From assembly GCA_036346225.1 (NCBI GenBank), contig JARFIW010001108.1, positions 4,486,501 through 4,550,500 on the forward strand: a stretch of 64,000 nucleotides of DNA, in the 5' to 3' direction. Below are positions 35,830 through 48,500 of this stretch, in pieces; the stretch's first letter is position 1; every line of letters begins with the position of its first letter. The stretch comes from Platerodrilus igneus. Lineage: Eukaryota > Arthropoda > Insecta > Coleoptera > Lycidae. The notes beneath the pieces were generated by a model. It saw nothing but the letters and a program-made list of their open reading frames with translations. It did not search any database and was not told where the DNA came from. The position numbers and the translations under genes are program-made.

Positions 35830-36045
35830 GCTTTTACTCCCAGTACGATTCATAATCTTTCTCCACGTCCCTCGGTCCCTGTACACCTCCTTTGCCTCTG
35901 CAACATTCATACATTGCTTTTGGCATGCTCTTATTCCTCAGACTTCTCACCTGTTGTTCTTTCAGAATCTTCCCTACTACATCTAACCATCTTTTACGCG
36001 GTCTGCCTTTTGCAGAATACCCAACCACAATTATATCATTAAATC
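35830..36045 (-). pseudogene. LINE C-terminal scrap (GRPRKRW motif)
   Basis: The minus strand reads AKGRPRKRWLDVVGKILKEQ in one frame. GRPRxRWxDxVxxDL is a hallmark near the C terminus of many insect LINE polymerases (RTE and CR1/Jockey types). The following residues lose similarity. No polymerase core is present next to it. Confidence 0.5.
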
Positions 36046-36721
36046 ATCAAATTTTCTATTTAAATTTCAATTCGTTTTCGTGATAACATAAACCTTATAC
36101 TATACAACTTGAATGGACGTTTTCTAATTTCACCAATATATCTTATCAAGATTAATTCATAAACGTCACAAAAAAATATACGCATATAGATAATAAAACT
36201 AACAGCTTGAAGTCTTGTCTATACATTTAAAGGTCTCCATTGAACCAGGTTTGAGTTCACTCTGCAACAGGTAATAAATTTCCATCTATGTTGATTTGGA
36301 ACCAATCTGTTTAAATTCCTTCTTTGGTCATCGGACCGTTGAGGATTTGGTCCATGGCTATCACCATGTTTAAATCCCATTAGATAATCTCAACCCAATG
36401 AGTTACCTCGACTTCCCTCTCAACAACTATGCTTACATTGCTCTTGTTACATGTTCACGATTAATCAATTTTTGTTTCTGTCAACTGTCCTCCTCTGCAC
36501 TTTCTCTGCCTTCGAGGGATATGTCTTTGTATCACAGTCATCGTGATCGAGCTTATACCTGATCGTGCATGTTTCCTGATACTACTATCACATGTTCTGG
36601 CTTTGATAGGATGTTCTTTGCAGTAGTTTCATTATAACAATTTAACTTCGTATTTGATGTTATTATGTTTATATATTATCTTCATGAATTTTACTTGGGT
36701 CATTGGCTCTATCTAGGTGAT
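36046..36721. other. No gene recognised
   Basis: AT-rich to moderately pyrimidine-rich sequence. It may be part of the same dead LINE on the minus strand, but no motif could be confirmed. Confidence 0.3.
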
Positions 36722-36725
36722 TTAA

Positions 36726-37370
36726 CCCTTTCGCTGCTGAATTAAGGATGAAACTGCGCCACTTGTGTGCTGAATTAAGAAAACCAAGAAACTTATATAT
36801 ACAGATATAGCATTCAGAATTACATAGAACGTATAATTACTGACATAGTCATATATGCTGCATACCTATCAAACTTAGATATTGAAACAATGCAAATAAA
36901 TACTATACTTTTTATTATGTAAATAAAAATCAGTTGTGCTAGATATTTTAAAACTTTTTCAATGTGTGAAACAGTTCAAAACAGGGTACCACGCAAAGTC
37001 CGACGTCACAGGCGGGGGCTAAAATATCTACTGTTTTTTCTTTTTTTTGGCAACTGCTCAGTAACTGCTTGCTTCCTTCTCAGTCAAACCGATATACCCT
37101 GCCTTCATAACAATTTATACGTGTGCACTATTTACCAATGAAAGCACCTGCAACACAATTGAAAATCTGAACTCGACTAAATCTAATAAAACCGGAAATA
37201 CTTGTGATTTATGAAATACATATAAGCAACTATAAAATACAGTAAGCGAGCTTCTCGTACGTATATTTACTGACGACGCACAGATTTTTGAAATTATAAA
37301 ACGTATATTTACGGAAGTAGAAAAGTATGTGTTTTGAAAACGTATATTTACGGACGTAGCAGTTAAAGGG
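36726..37370. mobile_element. piggyBac-type MITE with TTAA target duplication
   Basis: A 645-bp element bounded by CCCTTTCGCTGCT on the left and AGCAGTTAAAGGG on the right, flanked by TTAA on both sides (36722-36725 and 37371-37374). TTAA duplication and CCCTTT ends are typical of piggyBac-like elements. On the right side three subterminal copies of ACGTATATTTAC(T/G)GA (near 37258, 37304 and 37340) lie in a row. A related GAACGTATAATTACTGA is on the left near 36827. No transposase is encoded, so it would depend on a relative in trans. Confidence 0.82.
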
Positions 37371-37374
37371 TTAA

Positions 37375-38433
37375 TTGTAACAAAATTAATTTTATCTTAT
37401 ATGATTATAATTGAAACCTCAGATACATTTGTTTCCATTAATTTTAAATTTAAACATTTTTAATGAAAGGTATAAAAGCTTTTCTAATGATGAGGTAATT
37501 ATGTGAGAACATGAATATAGACAATTTCGCAATTATTTAATCATTTATTTTTCTAAAAGCTTTCTTGAACTAACATGATGGCATTATAAAAATTTACCGC
37601 TGCAATTGGTAAGCATACCCCAAACTATCTTGTGGTTTTTAAATAAGTCATTAACCTGAGTTACGTTCAACAATGTATTAAATAGCTGTAGTTTTGTGGT
37701 TTAAGTTTACTGTTTAAATTCCTTTTATAGAATCTAAAAAATTGAACTGTCATGCTTAATCACTAACTATTCACAAAATCTAAATGTATAGGGCACATCC
37801 GCATTTATTCTGCCTGTTTAAAATTAATTTTTTCCATTTCGTATCTGGTTTCTATCTGAAGTAACGTATTACATACCCCCTTACTTAATTAAATATTAAG
37901 GTTCGAATAAATGCAAATTTCTACGTACGGTTTCTTAAGTTATAACACCTACCATTTAGTCTTTGTTAACGAGCTTTTCCCAGTGTTATCTGTAGGTCCA
38001 GTTTCCTGTAGATTTTTTTTTTGTAGTGCTGGCTAATATTAGTTATTGTGCCCTAAAGGAAGCAAGATGTGAGGAACAATAAACTTTGGGCACTACACAA
38101 ACAAGCGAGAATAACACCCTGATAAAATGAACCGTTTTAGTGGATTCCTGGTACTGAAGTGATCGACTCCTGTTAAATCACCTCATTTGTTTCAACAATG
38201 TATTTATCACTCCCGAAATTGTCTCATTCAAATCGGTCGATGTCCTACAACCAATTGGAATAGTGAATCTTGTTACCTCGGTAGTACATGTTCACAGTGC
38301 ATTCCTAAGAGTAATAAAAATCTTTAGGGTATCTAAACATATTTATACAAAGAGAATCATTCTAACCCTACAACATAAGTAATAATTTATAACATTAGAC
38401 AGAACCAAATTCAGGATTCAAGGGGAAGTACTT
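37375..38433. other. No gene recognised
   Basis: AT-rich. Near 38025-38100 a short inverted pair (TGTAGTGC and GCACTACA) surrounds about 65 bases, possibly a small hairpin element. Nothing else could be supported. Confidence 0.35.
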
Positions 38434-39393
38434 TAATTTTATAAAGTTGTAAACTCACAACAGGATGCTGACTTTTTACAGGAAGATATAAATTGCTTGA
38501 TAAACTGGTGCAATATTAACAATATGTCACTCAACATCAATAAATGCTACCATATGAGTTTCTACAGATCCAAAAAATTTGATAGTCGTTACTTTATAAA
38601 TGGAAATTTGCTCTGCTCTGTAAACTCTGTAAAAGATTTAGGCATAATACTAGATAACAAACTTGATTATAATGATCATATAAACTATATTTCCCTTAAA
38701 GCCTCCAAAATACTAGGTTTTGTTCTCAGATATGGTGCCGAGCTATCTATACAAGCTTTAACACGCGTGTATATGTCGTTGGTTGTTTCAACTTTAGAGT
38801 ATGCATCGTTGATCTGGTCTCCTATGTATAAGATACACATGTACACATTAGAAAGAATTCACCATAAATTTTTACGTTACTGTGCTTATAAACTAAAAAT
38901 ATTTATTGATAATCACGATTATTCGAGTATTCTTAATGTCTTAAATTTACAAACGCTTGAAACTCGTCGAAAATGTAACGATTTGATTTTTGTGTATAAA
39001 CTTCTAAATGGGAAAATTGACTGTTTACAACTTATCGAGAGAATTCATTTTAATGTTCCTAATAGACTTTTGCGTAACCATAATTTATTTAGTATTCCTT
39101 TTCATTCTACAAATTATGGACGGCACATACCTTTAGACAGATCTTTACATTTATTTAATAAGTTAAAAGTAGACCCTTTCTGTAATTCATTAATTAAATT
39201 TAAAAAATGTATTCGCACGGTAGAAATATAAATGTATTTGTTATGCTGTAGGACTTGTATAATTGAACAATAGTCACTAGTTATACTATTAATTTAGAGC
39301 TATTTTAGTTTTTAGTATTTGTTATACATTTTGGAAGAAAATATTGTTTAATAATGGGGATTTCCCGTAAATAAATAAATAAATAAATAAATA
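38434..39393 (+). mobile_element. 5'-truncated LINE with (TAAA)n tail
   Basis: Consists of the last part of a reverse transcriptase ORF, about 130 bases of 3' UTR and a tail of TAAA repeats at about 39370-39393. Truncation at the 5' end and a simple-repeat tail are usual for LINE insertions. The ORF type suggests a Jockey-like clade. Confidence 0.75.
38437..39231 (+). pseudogene. C-terminal reverse transcriptase domain of a Jockey-like LINE
   Basis: The frame is open from a TAA at 38434 to the stop at 39231, about 264 codons. It starts FYKVVNSQQDADFLQEDIN, the segment just after the polymerase YADD box. SLNINKCYHMSFYRSK and SVKDLGIILDNKLDYNDHI follow, and the thumb region has STLEYASLIWSPMY. 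These are standard landmarks of insect Jockey/CR1-type polymerases. The catalytic palm and the endonuclease are missing, so the protein cannot be active. The frame itself has no internal stop, which points to a fairly recent insertion. Any start codon inside it is incidental. Confidence 0.82.
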
Positions 39394-40464
39394 CAAACGT
39401 AATAGGTTTAATAAATATAAGAAATGGAGACTGGTTGTTCAACAAGTGAAAAGGCATGGTACGCATTAATTCACTTAACACGTAACAAACACGAACACGT
39501 TACACTGGCTCTCTAACATATTTTTCTTCTAATGTATAAGATAAATGAAGTTGTACCTGCCATTATCCATCTAGCAGTTGTGAACATCACTTATTTCTAG
39601 AAATTTGAATTTATTCTTTGATTCTCTTTGGACCACCTGTTCTTTAATTTTGTAGAACATAACCTATACTAGTGTAAAAATAATCATCTGTCATCGTTAA
39701 ATGTAATCTATTTATTTCTATAATTTTTATATTATATTTATGTACAAATTAAAATAATGTATCTAAAGATATAGTCAGATAATAGAAAAGGCACAGATAC
39801 ACGTACACAATTACCGTACATGTTTTCCATTTATACTATAGTAAATCCTATAAGGATTTTTATAAATCAAGTGAGTGTTCTACTCTAGTTGCAGGTGTTC
39901 ACTAAAAGTTTTGATAGAGCATTATATTAACTTAATAAAATAACATTAAGTATGCTGCTAATAGTAAGGACTAGAGCACTATAAAACAATACAGCGAAAA
40001 GCAATTTTTGAGTTTATGTGCAATAAATAATGCCCCTTTTGCACCAGATATGTATCAACTAAGTACAGTTACCACCAACAGTAAAACAATTTTAAGTTTT
40101 TACTTGAAAGTTCTACATCTTGTTAAATGTTAATACTGTAACAAATAAATAAAAACCTTAATATACTGTCGCAAAAACAATAATAGTTAAATACTATATA
40201 ACCCTAATATATTCCACCATTTGGAAGCAACTGCACAGTATAAAAATAAGTTTAAAATATAACAATTGCAACATATAAGCCTTGGATATCCTTATATCTA
40301 ATTAAACCAGTAATTTAACTCCAAGAGGTGTGTCTTTTATATACCAACATAAATATTACAAAGTATACGTTTTTGTTGATGATATTATTTGTTGAATACG
40401 AAAGTATTAAAAGCAAATTTGAAGTTTTAGATTAGACGATAGTTAAATATTTTATTTATATAGA
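39394..40464. other. AT-rich sequence, no gene recognised
   Basis: No exon, repeat end or RNA gene could be supported. Confidence 0.4.
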
Positions 40465-41130
40465 ATATGGTTGAATGAAGGACACACGAAATTTAAACTA
40501 TGACTAGATAAAGCTGTAACTAATAAACGACAGGAATTCATCAATGGCTTAAGTATGTAGTTAAAAATCCCTTCTGAAAAAGGACGACCGCTCATAATAT
40601 ATGTTGAAATGGTTCTGTTGAAGAAGCAGGTTAATTTTCAAAGGCAAAAGAATTTTAGATTACCATGGAGAAATGAGCGCACAAATTTGAAAAGTGATTT
40701 ACTAATATATTACTAAATTACCTAATAACGTTGTTATAATTGATAATACAAGTTACCACAGTCACAATTGTGAAAAATTTCTATATCATCAACAATACGC
40801 AACAATCAGTTTAATTCGGATATGGCACGGTCCGAACATACCTAGTGATTGAGAAATTATAAGAATTAATACTATTTGTATGCGATGGATACAATGGTCA
40901 AAGCTCAGAATAAGATTATACTTCAGTTGCCGCCATATTTTTGCGAACTAAATCCAATAGAATCGGTATAAGCTCAAATATAAAATGAAGTGGCATCTAA
41001 ATATCCAACTTTTGAATTAGCTAAAGGTAAAATGCTATTAGAAGCTCTGTAAAATGTTACAAGTGGTCACTGGAAAAATTTCATCAAGTTATTAAAGAAG
41101 AAGCTAAATGTGTAACATGGATGATATCAT
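40465..41130 (+). pseudogene. Decayed IS630/Tc1-type (DDE_3) transposase
   Basis: The + strand can be read as broken frames in the right order. It starts with WLNEGHTKFK (about 40470), then KRQEFINGLS (near 40528) and LKIPSEKGRPLIIYVEMV (near 40565). VVIIDNTSYHSHN is near 40733-40770 and LQLPPYFCELNPIESV near 40920-40970. It ends NEVASKYPTFELAK and NVTSGHWKNFIKLLKK. Intact relatives have a DETWxNEGHT box, a VxDNASYHS box with the second catalytic D, and LPPYHCxLNPIE with the final E. Here the second D and the final E survive, but the first DE pair is lost and about eight stops break the frame. No inverted repeats were recognised. Confidence 0.7.
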
Positions 41131-44100
41131 TTACAACCTTCTTGACATGTTCGTTAATTTAGTTGGAAACTATAGCGATTCTAGTGGTGATAATCATAAT
41201 AATAAATCTATGCAGTTAGTGCAATTTAACACGTTTGTTTTTTTGTTACATACATAAAACACATGGATTTGTATTGTAATTTTTTTGTCTACTATTATAG
41301 CAGTGTCTCTACTTAAATCGCTAACATAACAATTTAAATTTGTCCTTAATAATATACTGCAAATCTGGACAACTTTTAGATTATCAATTAATTTACCGTT
41401 AATAATACGTTTATAATAAATCGGACTCTTTGATTCACTCCTATTTAAAAATAATGTATGTTTATCTGCTTTGGTAGTTACATTGAATAGCATGGCTATT
41501 CCAATGAAATATTAAATTAGGATCCAGAAATCAACAAAAATGCATCCAATATGTTAAATACAAAGATTAATAAATTTGGGCTTTACACTCTCTGTATTCG
41601 ATTTAGAAAAATACAGGTGGACACTCAAGAAATAACCGGCATAGGAAAGTTTGTTTGTACACATTTACACGTGTTCAAAAGCAAACCATGAATCATGGAA
41701 TTGGACCACACTCCCTACAAACACAATAACCATAAAACTAGCCATAAAAATTGATGCATTTATAACGACAAATGATAGAGCATTTGGTATTAATTAAAAA
41801 ATGCGGGAACAAATGATCGTTTACGCGAAGAACGATTGACCCCGACCTTAGGATAGTTTAGACGCACAATTCGTGAGAACAAACACATGGGATAATAACC
41901 CTAAGACGTAACTTATAAAACCCCTGGATATTAAAAAGGTATCAGTCCAGATCAGCTTATTAGACACCAGCAAGCAACCTCAAAACTTGATGGTGGTGCC
42001 AGACGATGTGTGCAGGACAGGTATGTTAATTGACGGAATGGTAGTAATAAATCGAGGCTTTCCAGGATCATACAGACCGTCGGATACGTGTAAATGTGGA
42101 CATTATGTACTGATCTCATGAGAAAGTGACCAGTATTTTGGGAGCTTTTGATCAAGCATAACAGGTTGGAATTTTATCTGCGAGGAGTCTCGCCCATATA
42201 TGTGGATGGAGCTTTGAGGAATGTAACAAAACGAAAACCTGCAAGGGAATTAAATTATAATCATTGCATGCTTGTTATTGTGTCTAATGTATGGAACTTA
42301 TTCTTAACAAGAACTATTAATGTTGTTGCACACTTCTGTAAATTTAAATCATATTGTATCAAGTTTTCATACACAAAAGCTCATTGTTGTAGAGGCACCA
42401 TAGTGCGTAGAAATGAAATTGGTTGAACGTCTATCATTGATAAATTTAAGTTATTATTTTGTTTTAGCTGCACACTGTTACGTTCATTTTCTGCCTGTTG
42501 ACAATTTGCTTATTCTAAATTCAGGATACGTTGTAACTAGGCAACCAATGATCCTCTGTATACACTGCTAGTACTACATTTAATTTTGTATAGATAGCTA
42601 TTCGACTTTGGTTTGATAGTTGTCATACGAAAAATAATTTGACATCGTTTTTATACTTTACTTTGTGTTTCGTCTGTACACGTAATGTGTTTGAATTTTA
42701 AGCAAGCAACTACCAATTCCTATTCAAAATTTCTTCCTTCTGGTTAATTGGTAAGTAGCCGTCAGTTGTAAAGTTTTAAAAGTTAGTGCCTGGTTTTTTT
42801 TAACTTGTCCATGGTTGAGTGTCCGTTGTAGGATAAAGAGTGGATATTTACCCTTATATTCGTGCTATTACTACCTACCTGAGATTTACCTCCTGGTATA
42901 TATTTTACCACTTTACAGGAGTACTAGTTGCTGTTGTTGGAGATTTGCTACCGTACGAACTGTCAATGATTGGTTACAACTCGATTGTCCCCAGGGCAAC
43001 CCTAACTGGGGGTGCTGCATCTGTCCCGCATTATTTTGTGGTGTGATCGTCATAGTATAGTTTTTATTACGTATACATGTACCACTCAAATCTCTAAATG
43101 CACTACTGTTTGTTACTAATTGTATACGACGTTCCACGCCTATATTGCTGCTAGAAGCCGAGTCCCGTGGGTTCACGACCACGCTATATACTCATGAAAA
43201 TATGTCAAATCTTAGCAATTAGAAAGTAGAGCTTACTATAAACAGTTATTTTCCCATTATTATGCAAGTTCCAATGAAAGTTTGTAAAGCTGTTGCTTAT
43301 CTGGAAATGTTTCTAAATATGGATAAACCTATAGTAGTAAATAGTAAATTACGAAACCTTAATAGGGGGAATGTATTTGGTAACCTATTCCTTTGTGTTA
43401 AGCATTAACCCTGTACTTTAAAATAGTGAAGACAACGATTACGTACTGTATGACTTGGTTCATATGCCGTGGTTGAGCCTGTAGATAATTGTCATTACAA
43501 AGTCCTCAACTGAAATTTCCTGAATAAAATATCTATTCACGTTGTTACTTTTATCTTTATATATACTATTATCAGATCGATGAAGGTGCCGTCATTGTCG
43601 ATCTTTGTACATATATTAATCTTTCTATTTCAGCTAACCCGTATATTGTACCGTGCTTGATCCTGCACCCACCCCAATCTACGACTAGTGCGAGTCTGGC
43701 ATCCTTTTCGTGCATGTTGCAGTTATACCGTAACAACGCATATTTGGCCAAAGTAGGGGTAGGTTTTAGTATTTTTCTCTGTTGTTATTTACCGTGATAA
43801 TCATGTTTGATAATATAGGGTAGGTGTACAAGATGTGTAGTTTTTTTCTATTCGTGTTTATAGTAGACTAGTATAGCGACATAAGAAAGGTGTAAATCGA
43901 GGCTTCATTAACCTCGAACAACAGTGGAAACCACTAATTGTCACTTGGAACACCCATCTTCTAGGGAGGCTTGTAACATGTTTCATTTGATCAGTATTTA
44001 TTCGCATTGAATTACGAGGATAATGCGCTAAGCGTGCTTTATTCTTTATTAATGTTCCATATAGTACCTAATGGAACGCTTCGTTTTAATAATCTTCTTG

Positions 44101-45407
44101 TAGTAAAATATCTGTGTCACATAAAGTTATTTTCGCGAGCATCTCTAGCAATCCTGTCGCTTTCGTATTTCCCCACCTTTAACCGCGAGTCTTTAATATC
44201 GACGCTATCATTCGTTCGATTTTGGTTCGTCAGTCGTACCCTAGCTATCTATTCATCAAAATGTTGTCGAGACTAGAGGCGTGCGACCTTCGATTGGGTT
44301 ATTGGTGTGAGCGGTTCCAGTCATGGTGGACTTGAGTGGGTTTCGATAACTTGTACTAACGGTTTGTAATTGATACATTTTACGAACTTAATTTAATCTT
44401 GTTTCATTTATTTAGCGCGTCTACGAAAAACAATAGAGAAGTACAAGTGAAGATTTTGTTTTGTAAGTTATATGGTTCGGTACAAGGTTTGGAGATTACA
44501 GACATGTGGTCGTAATTGCTGTTACTCCAGGAAATAGTTTATGGTGTTGCATGGAGCGGATGAAATTTCTATTGGGATTTGTCTAGGAAAATCAGATGCA
44601 GTTTGGTTCGTTATTAAGTTTAAGAAATTTTTGCATGTGTTTAGAAGTCTTTAGTTTTTGATAAACAGACGGTCATATAAAAAACATGAAATTTGCTATC
44701 ATGTTTATGAACATATGATCTGTTTCACTTTCGATTATTGTTGAACTGGTTTTACAAACCGTAGAAAGAAATTTTGTCAGGTCAGGTTTATATATTTGTA
44801 AACTTTGTACCATTCGAACTTCAGATAAATTTTATAGATAATTGCCGAGAAAGCAGATGTTTCGTGCAGCTTTCCTAAAATTCAAATTAAACATTCTTCA
44901 ATCTTGAAGTTAGCATTTATTCACAGTTAAATTGTAAAAACTAAGTCTAAAACAATTGCAAGGTGTTTGCATTTGTGTTCATAAAAAATTTTGAGGTTAT
45001 GAAAATTTATATACTTAATACAAAAAGTACTTTATAAGTAATCGCAGTGTGTTTACAAATTATTTTGATCAAATATTTAAAACAAGATTATTTTTAGAGA
45101 GCAGTCTTTTGCTTAAATAAGATAAAATTTTGATTTTGTTATAAACATTATTGTTGAGAATTTTTTTTACCTGTAAAAAGTTATGAAATTTTAAAAGAAA
45201 GTTTTTTACTTCAGTAAACAATTAGTTAAACTTTGAGACTTTTATTTTGGTCAAATGCGATCAAATCTGATAACATAAAGGTAGAATTTTTGGGTAATAA
45301 TTTTGTGCCAATATCGTATTGGATATACATTTTTTATTTTTGATACTCTTATAGGACACAAATGGTGTTCTACATTTTTTTTATTTAATCTTTGTAATTT
45401 CTTACAG
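41131..45407. other. Mostly unrecognised; GC/CpG-richer patches at 42.8-44.4 kb
   Basis: 41131-42760 is AT-rich and without recognisable exons. Between about 42830 and 44350 CpG content rises in patches. An ATG in good context near 44258 (CATCAAAATGTTGTCGAG) follows a TCAGTC initiator-like site at about 44230, so this could be a promoter with a first exon. No product could be recognised, and downstream exons were not linked. Confidence 0.3.
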
Positions 45408-45548
45408 GAGCTGCATCTTATTTTTATAAGACAGGTTTTTGTTAACGAAGGCGATCGTTTTATCTTTGGGTTTCCACGTCCGCCCTTAGAATTGTGCTTT
45501 GCTTTTATCGTGATTATCTCAGGACTTGGTGGCGCCTATTTAACTTAG
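45408..45548 (+). CDS. Candidate terminal exon, membrane-segment protein
   Basis: A good acceptor (TTTCTTACAG, ending at 45407) precedes an open frame of 46 codons and TAG at 45546-45548. It reads FVNEGDRFIFGFPRPPLELC followed by a hydrophobic stretch (FAFIVIISGLGGAYLT) that could cross a membrane. I do not recognise the protein, and no upstream exon was joined to it. It could be a chance frame. Confidence 0.22.
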   Translation, partial: ELHLIFIRQVFVNEGDRFIFGFPRPPLELCFAFIVIISGLGGAYLT

Positions 45549-48500
45549 TTTAGCTTTTGTTTGCAAACAAAATTCGACTCCCCCCCTTCTTATTGCTCTA
45601 CCCAGGAATAGACCCCTAGCTATGTCCGAAGATTTTTGTTCACTGGTGCCCATTTATAAAAATTAAGTTTCCCTGGCGCCCATCTAACATCAAACAACAA
45701 AAATAAGTTTCACTGGCGTCAAACCCCAAAAAATAAGTTACAGGCTTTAATTAGAGTTGATTCTTTTCAGGTGGGTTGGCGCTCAAAGGCTTTATATAGA
45801 CAATGAGTTTAACGACCTTTCAAAATAGGTGTAAGCGGAAATATTTTTTGAATATGCTTTATTTGACTTATGTTTATCGTCACTACAACATACAAAGCTA
45901 TGCCTTTTTTAGCTTATTAGGGTTCAAATTATTACTTAATTACAGTTTATCGTTATGTCTGCTCACTTTCTGGCGCATATAATAAACAAAGAATGTCCAT
46001 ATGATAAGATGCGTTAACTTTAGCAGCATTAGCAGAAAAAGGGGGGCAAAAATCTTCCAGCACTAGACCATTTGGTCCTTTCGCTAACTCCTAAGCTTGT
46101 CCTAATCGTAAAATAAACGGTAGATAAGTCATGTAATATAATTAAGTATTAATCATCTAAGCATTTTCAGCATATTATACATGCCATCATCATAGATAAC
46201 CTAAAATGTACATCAAAGATTAAGCATGAACTAAGTTTAGCAGTGCTATCAGTTACACAAATACTGTGTGATTGAAGTATCTTGTGTATTTGTAATTCAA
46301 ATGAAAAACACTTTGTGACCTATAGTAGCTATTAGGAAAGTGTTATGCTTCTTTTGGTTTTACAAAGTTTATTTTAATAATTAAACATAGGGGATTTCCA
46401 ATTCTAAATTGCAAGTGTATTTCCCAACGTCATTTAGCTAGTATAAGTAGGTAATGACACATAAGAATCAGGGATTATTAGGAATAGTTAATTATGTTTA
46501 TTCTGTATTTCATGTGAATGGAATGTTATATTAGACGTTTTTTGCGCTTTGAAGGCTGTGCGTAATTGCTTCAACCAATGAGAACATGCAATTTTACAAA
46601 TTGGTGTGAAACGAACGCCATGATCAAAAGATGATCTTGAGCTACCTTACTGAACAGAGGAGGGACGTGTTTAGTGCAGTGAAGTGCCAGTGAAATTCTT
46701 ACAGTTTTGTCTTAATAATCTTACATGTGTTCCCTATTTTAATTGTTGTAACTTAACAGAAAACTTTGCTGCAATTTGCTGAATAAATACCAATGAACCA
46801 TCCGACCCCAATATACATTTAGATAAACAATAGCCATAATACGGGGAATGTGTATTTGGATCTACTCTAACTTACCTAGATTGAATAAAGGTAAGCTATT
46901 TTATGCTACTAATTAGTTTTTTTTTGTATTGACAATCTGTGTAATATTGCTATGGTCTTTGTATAACCACGTTAGGAACAAAACTATGTTTACCTATATT
47001 ACCGTTTTTACCTGTCAAATTGAGGAGTAATAAAATGGCGATGCAGTAGAGACTTATAGTTAGATGCAAATTTAGTATACATACTTCTTTATCGCCTTGT
47101 ATCTTAGAAATGAAGTGGTTCTCAGAAAATCATCAAAGGTATAAAAATGCTTAAATGAACCTAATACTCATTTTTTTGTAGTTTTACTGTATGTTTACTC
47201 AATTGTATTTGCTACTTCCCATATAAACAACAATGTTTTAATTTGGAATAGAGGCGTTTGAGGTAGATTGATTGTTAACACTAAACGAAGAAGTTTAGAC
47301 AGTCATAATAATAGATCAAATTAAAAACTGTAAATCTGAATATATCTAGATGCTCAATTCTTATATTTCAGAACCCAGATAAATGAAGTGCGAATAATAA
47401 CACCAGTCGAAAGTTTTATATTACTTATTTTAGCATTGTTCAAAGTAGTCTTTTAATAGAAAGGATTCTACGTGAAAGCCTTAGATTTTATAGAATAAGG
47501 CAGAAGTTTAATTGCTGGCATTTGCTAAATCCGTTATTTTACAGTTCCGCCAACACTGAATATGTGCCTAAAGTTAATATTTTTTGAATGAATATGCAAT
47601 TTATGGGTATTTGAATTTTGCATATTCTTTATTCAATATTTACAATATATTGAACTTTAAAAACTACCAGTTTTATATTGATATATAAAATGAGGTCATT
47701 TCTATAGAGTATTTCATCTCGCAACTGTTTCAAATTTTTAAGAGATAGTTGTATGTAATATTATGTATATATTTAGTAAATATATAATTTTTAATAGGAT
47801 ATCCATGGCTTTAACAGCAATAACGTTCTATTTTTAAATAAGCAAGTTACGCTAATAAATTCTGATACATGAAAATTTAAGGTCTGTATATTCAGAATAG
47901 TAAAAACATGTATCAAAATTTCCCCCAAGTATTTTGTTTTCAGTTAATTTGAACATCAGTAGGAAATTTTTTAAACTAGTTTGTAATGACGCATATCGTT
48001 TATTTCAAAAATTATGCAATGGCATCAAATACAAAATTGAGCGCTGGTACTTTAATGAACATGGATGTGACCAGTTCTCATTATATTTGTATTATTCAAA
48101 GAAAAGTACTTTCATAAGTGCATATATGTATATACGCTTTATAATTTTAACATAACCTTTGCACATCATGGCATTGAAAAATTATCACTAATACACTATA
48201 GCAAAATTTTGTATCTTTACATCATGTTGTTTTATAGTATGGATTCTCTCGAAAAGCTTGTAAATGGCTTTCAAAGGTTTAAGTTAAGTTTGAAGTTTCT
48301 TTACTGTCATATCGTAAATGAACCCTTAAGTCAAATTAATAAACTAGTGACAGTTAGACTTGGTCAAAATTTAGAATAAAATTAATGATTTACAATCCTG
48401 ATAGTGAGAATGGGTTTGTTATTAAGTAGGATATCACACAAACACAATGCTTGGATGTACTATAACACTTGTTTTATATAAGTACAAACGGAAAGCCTTC

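Noticed and set aside
41194..41493. 99-codon minus-strand frame
   Set aside because: No recognisable motif and composition like its AT-rich surroundings; adjacent to a dead transposase.
42815..43182. Overlapping open frames on both strands
   Set aside because: Three frames overlap in a GC-richer patch, none with a domain or splice structure.
45757..45795. Possible exon after TTCTTTTCAG reading GWRSKALYRQ
   Set aside because: Too short to identify and no frame-compatible upstream exon.
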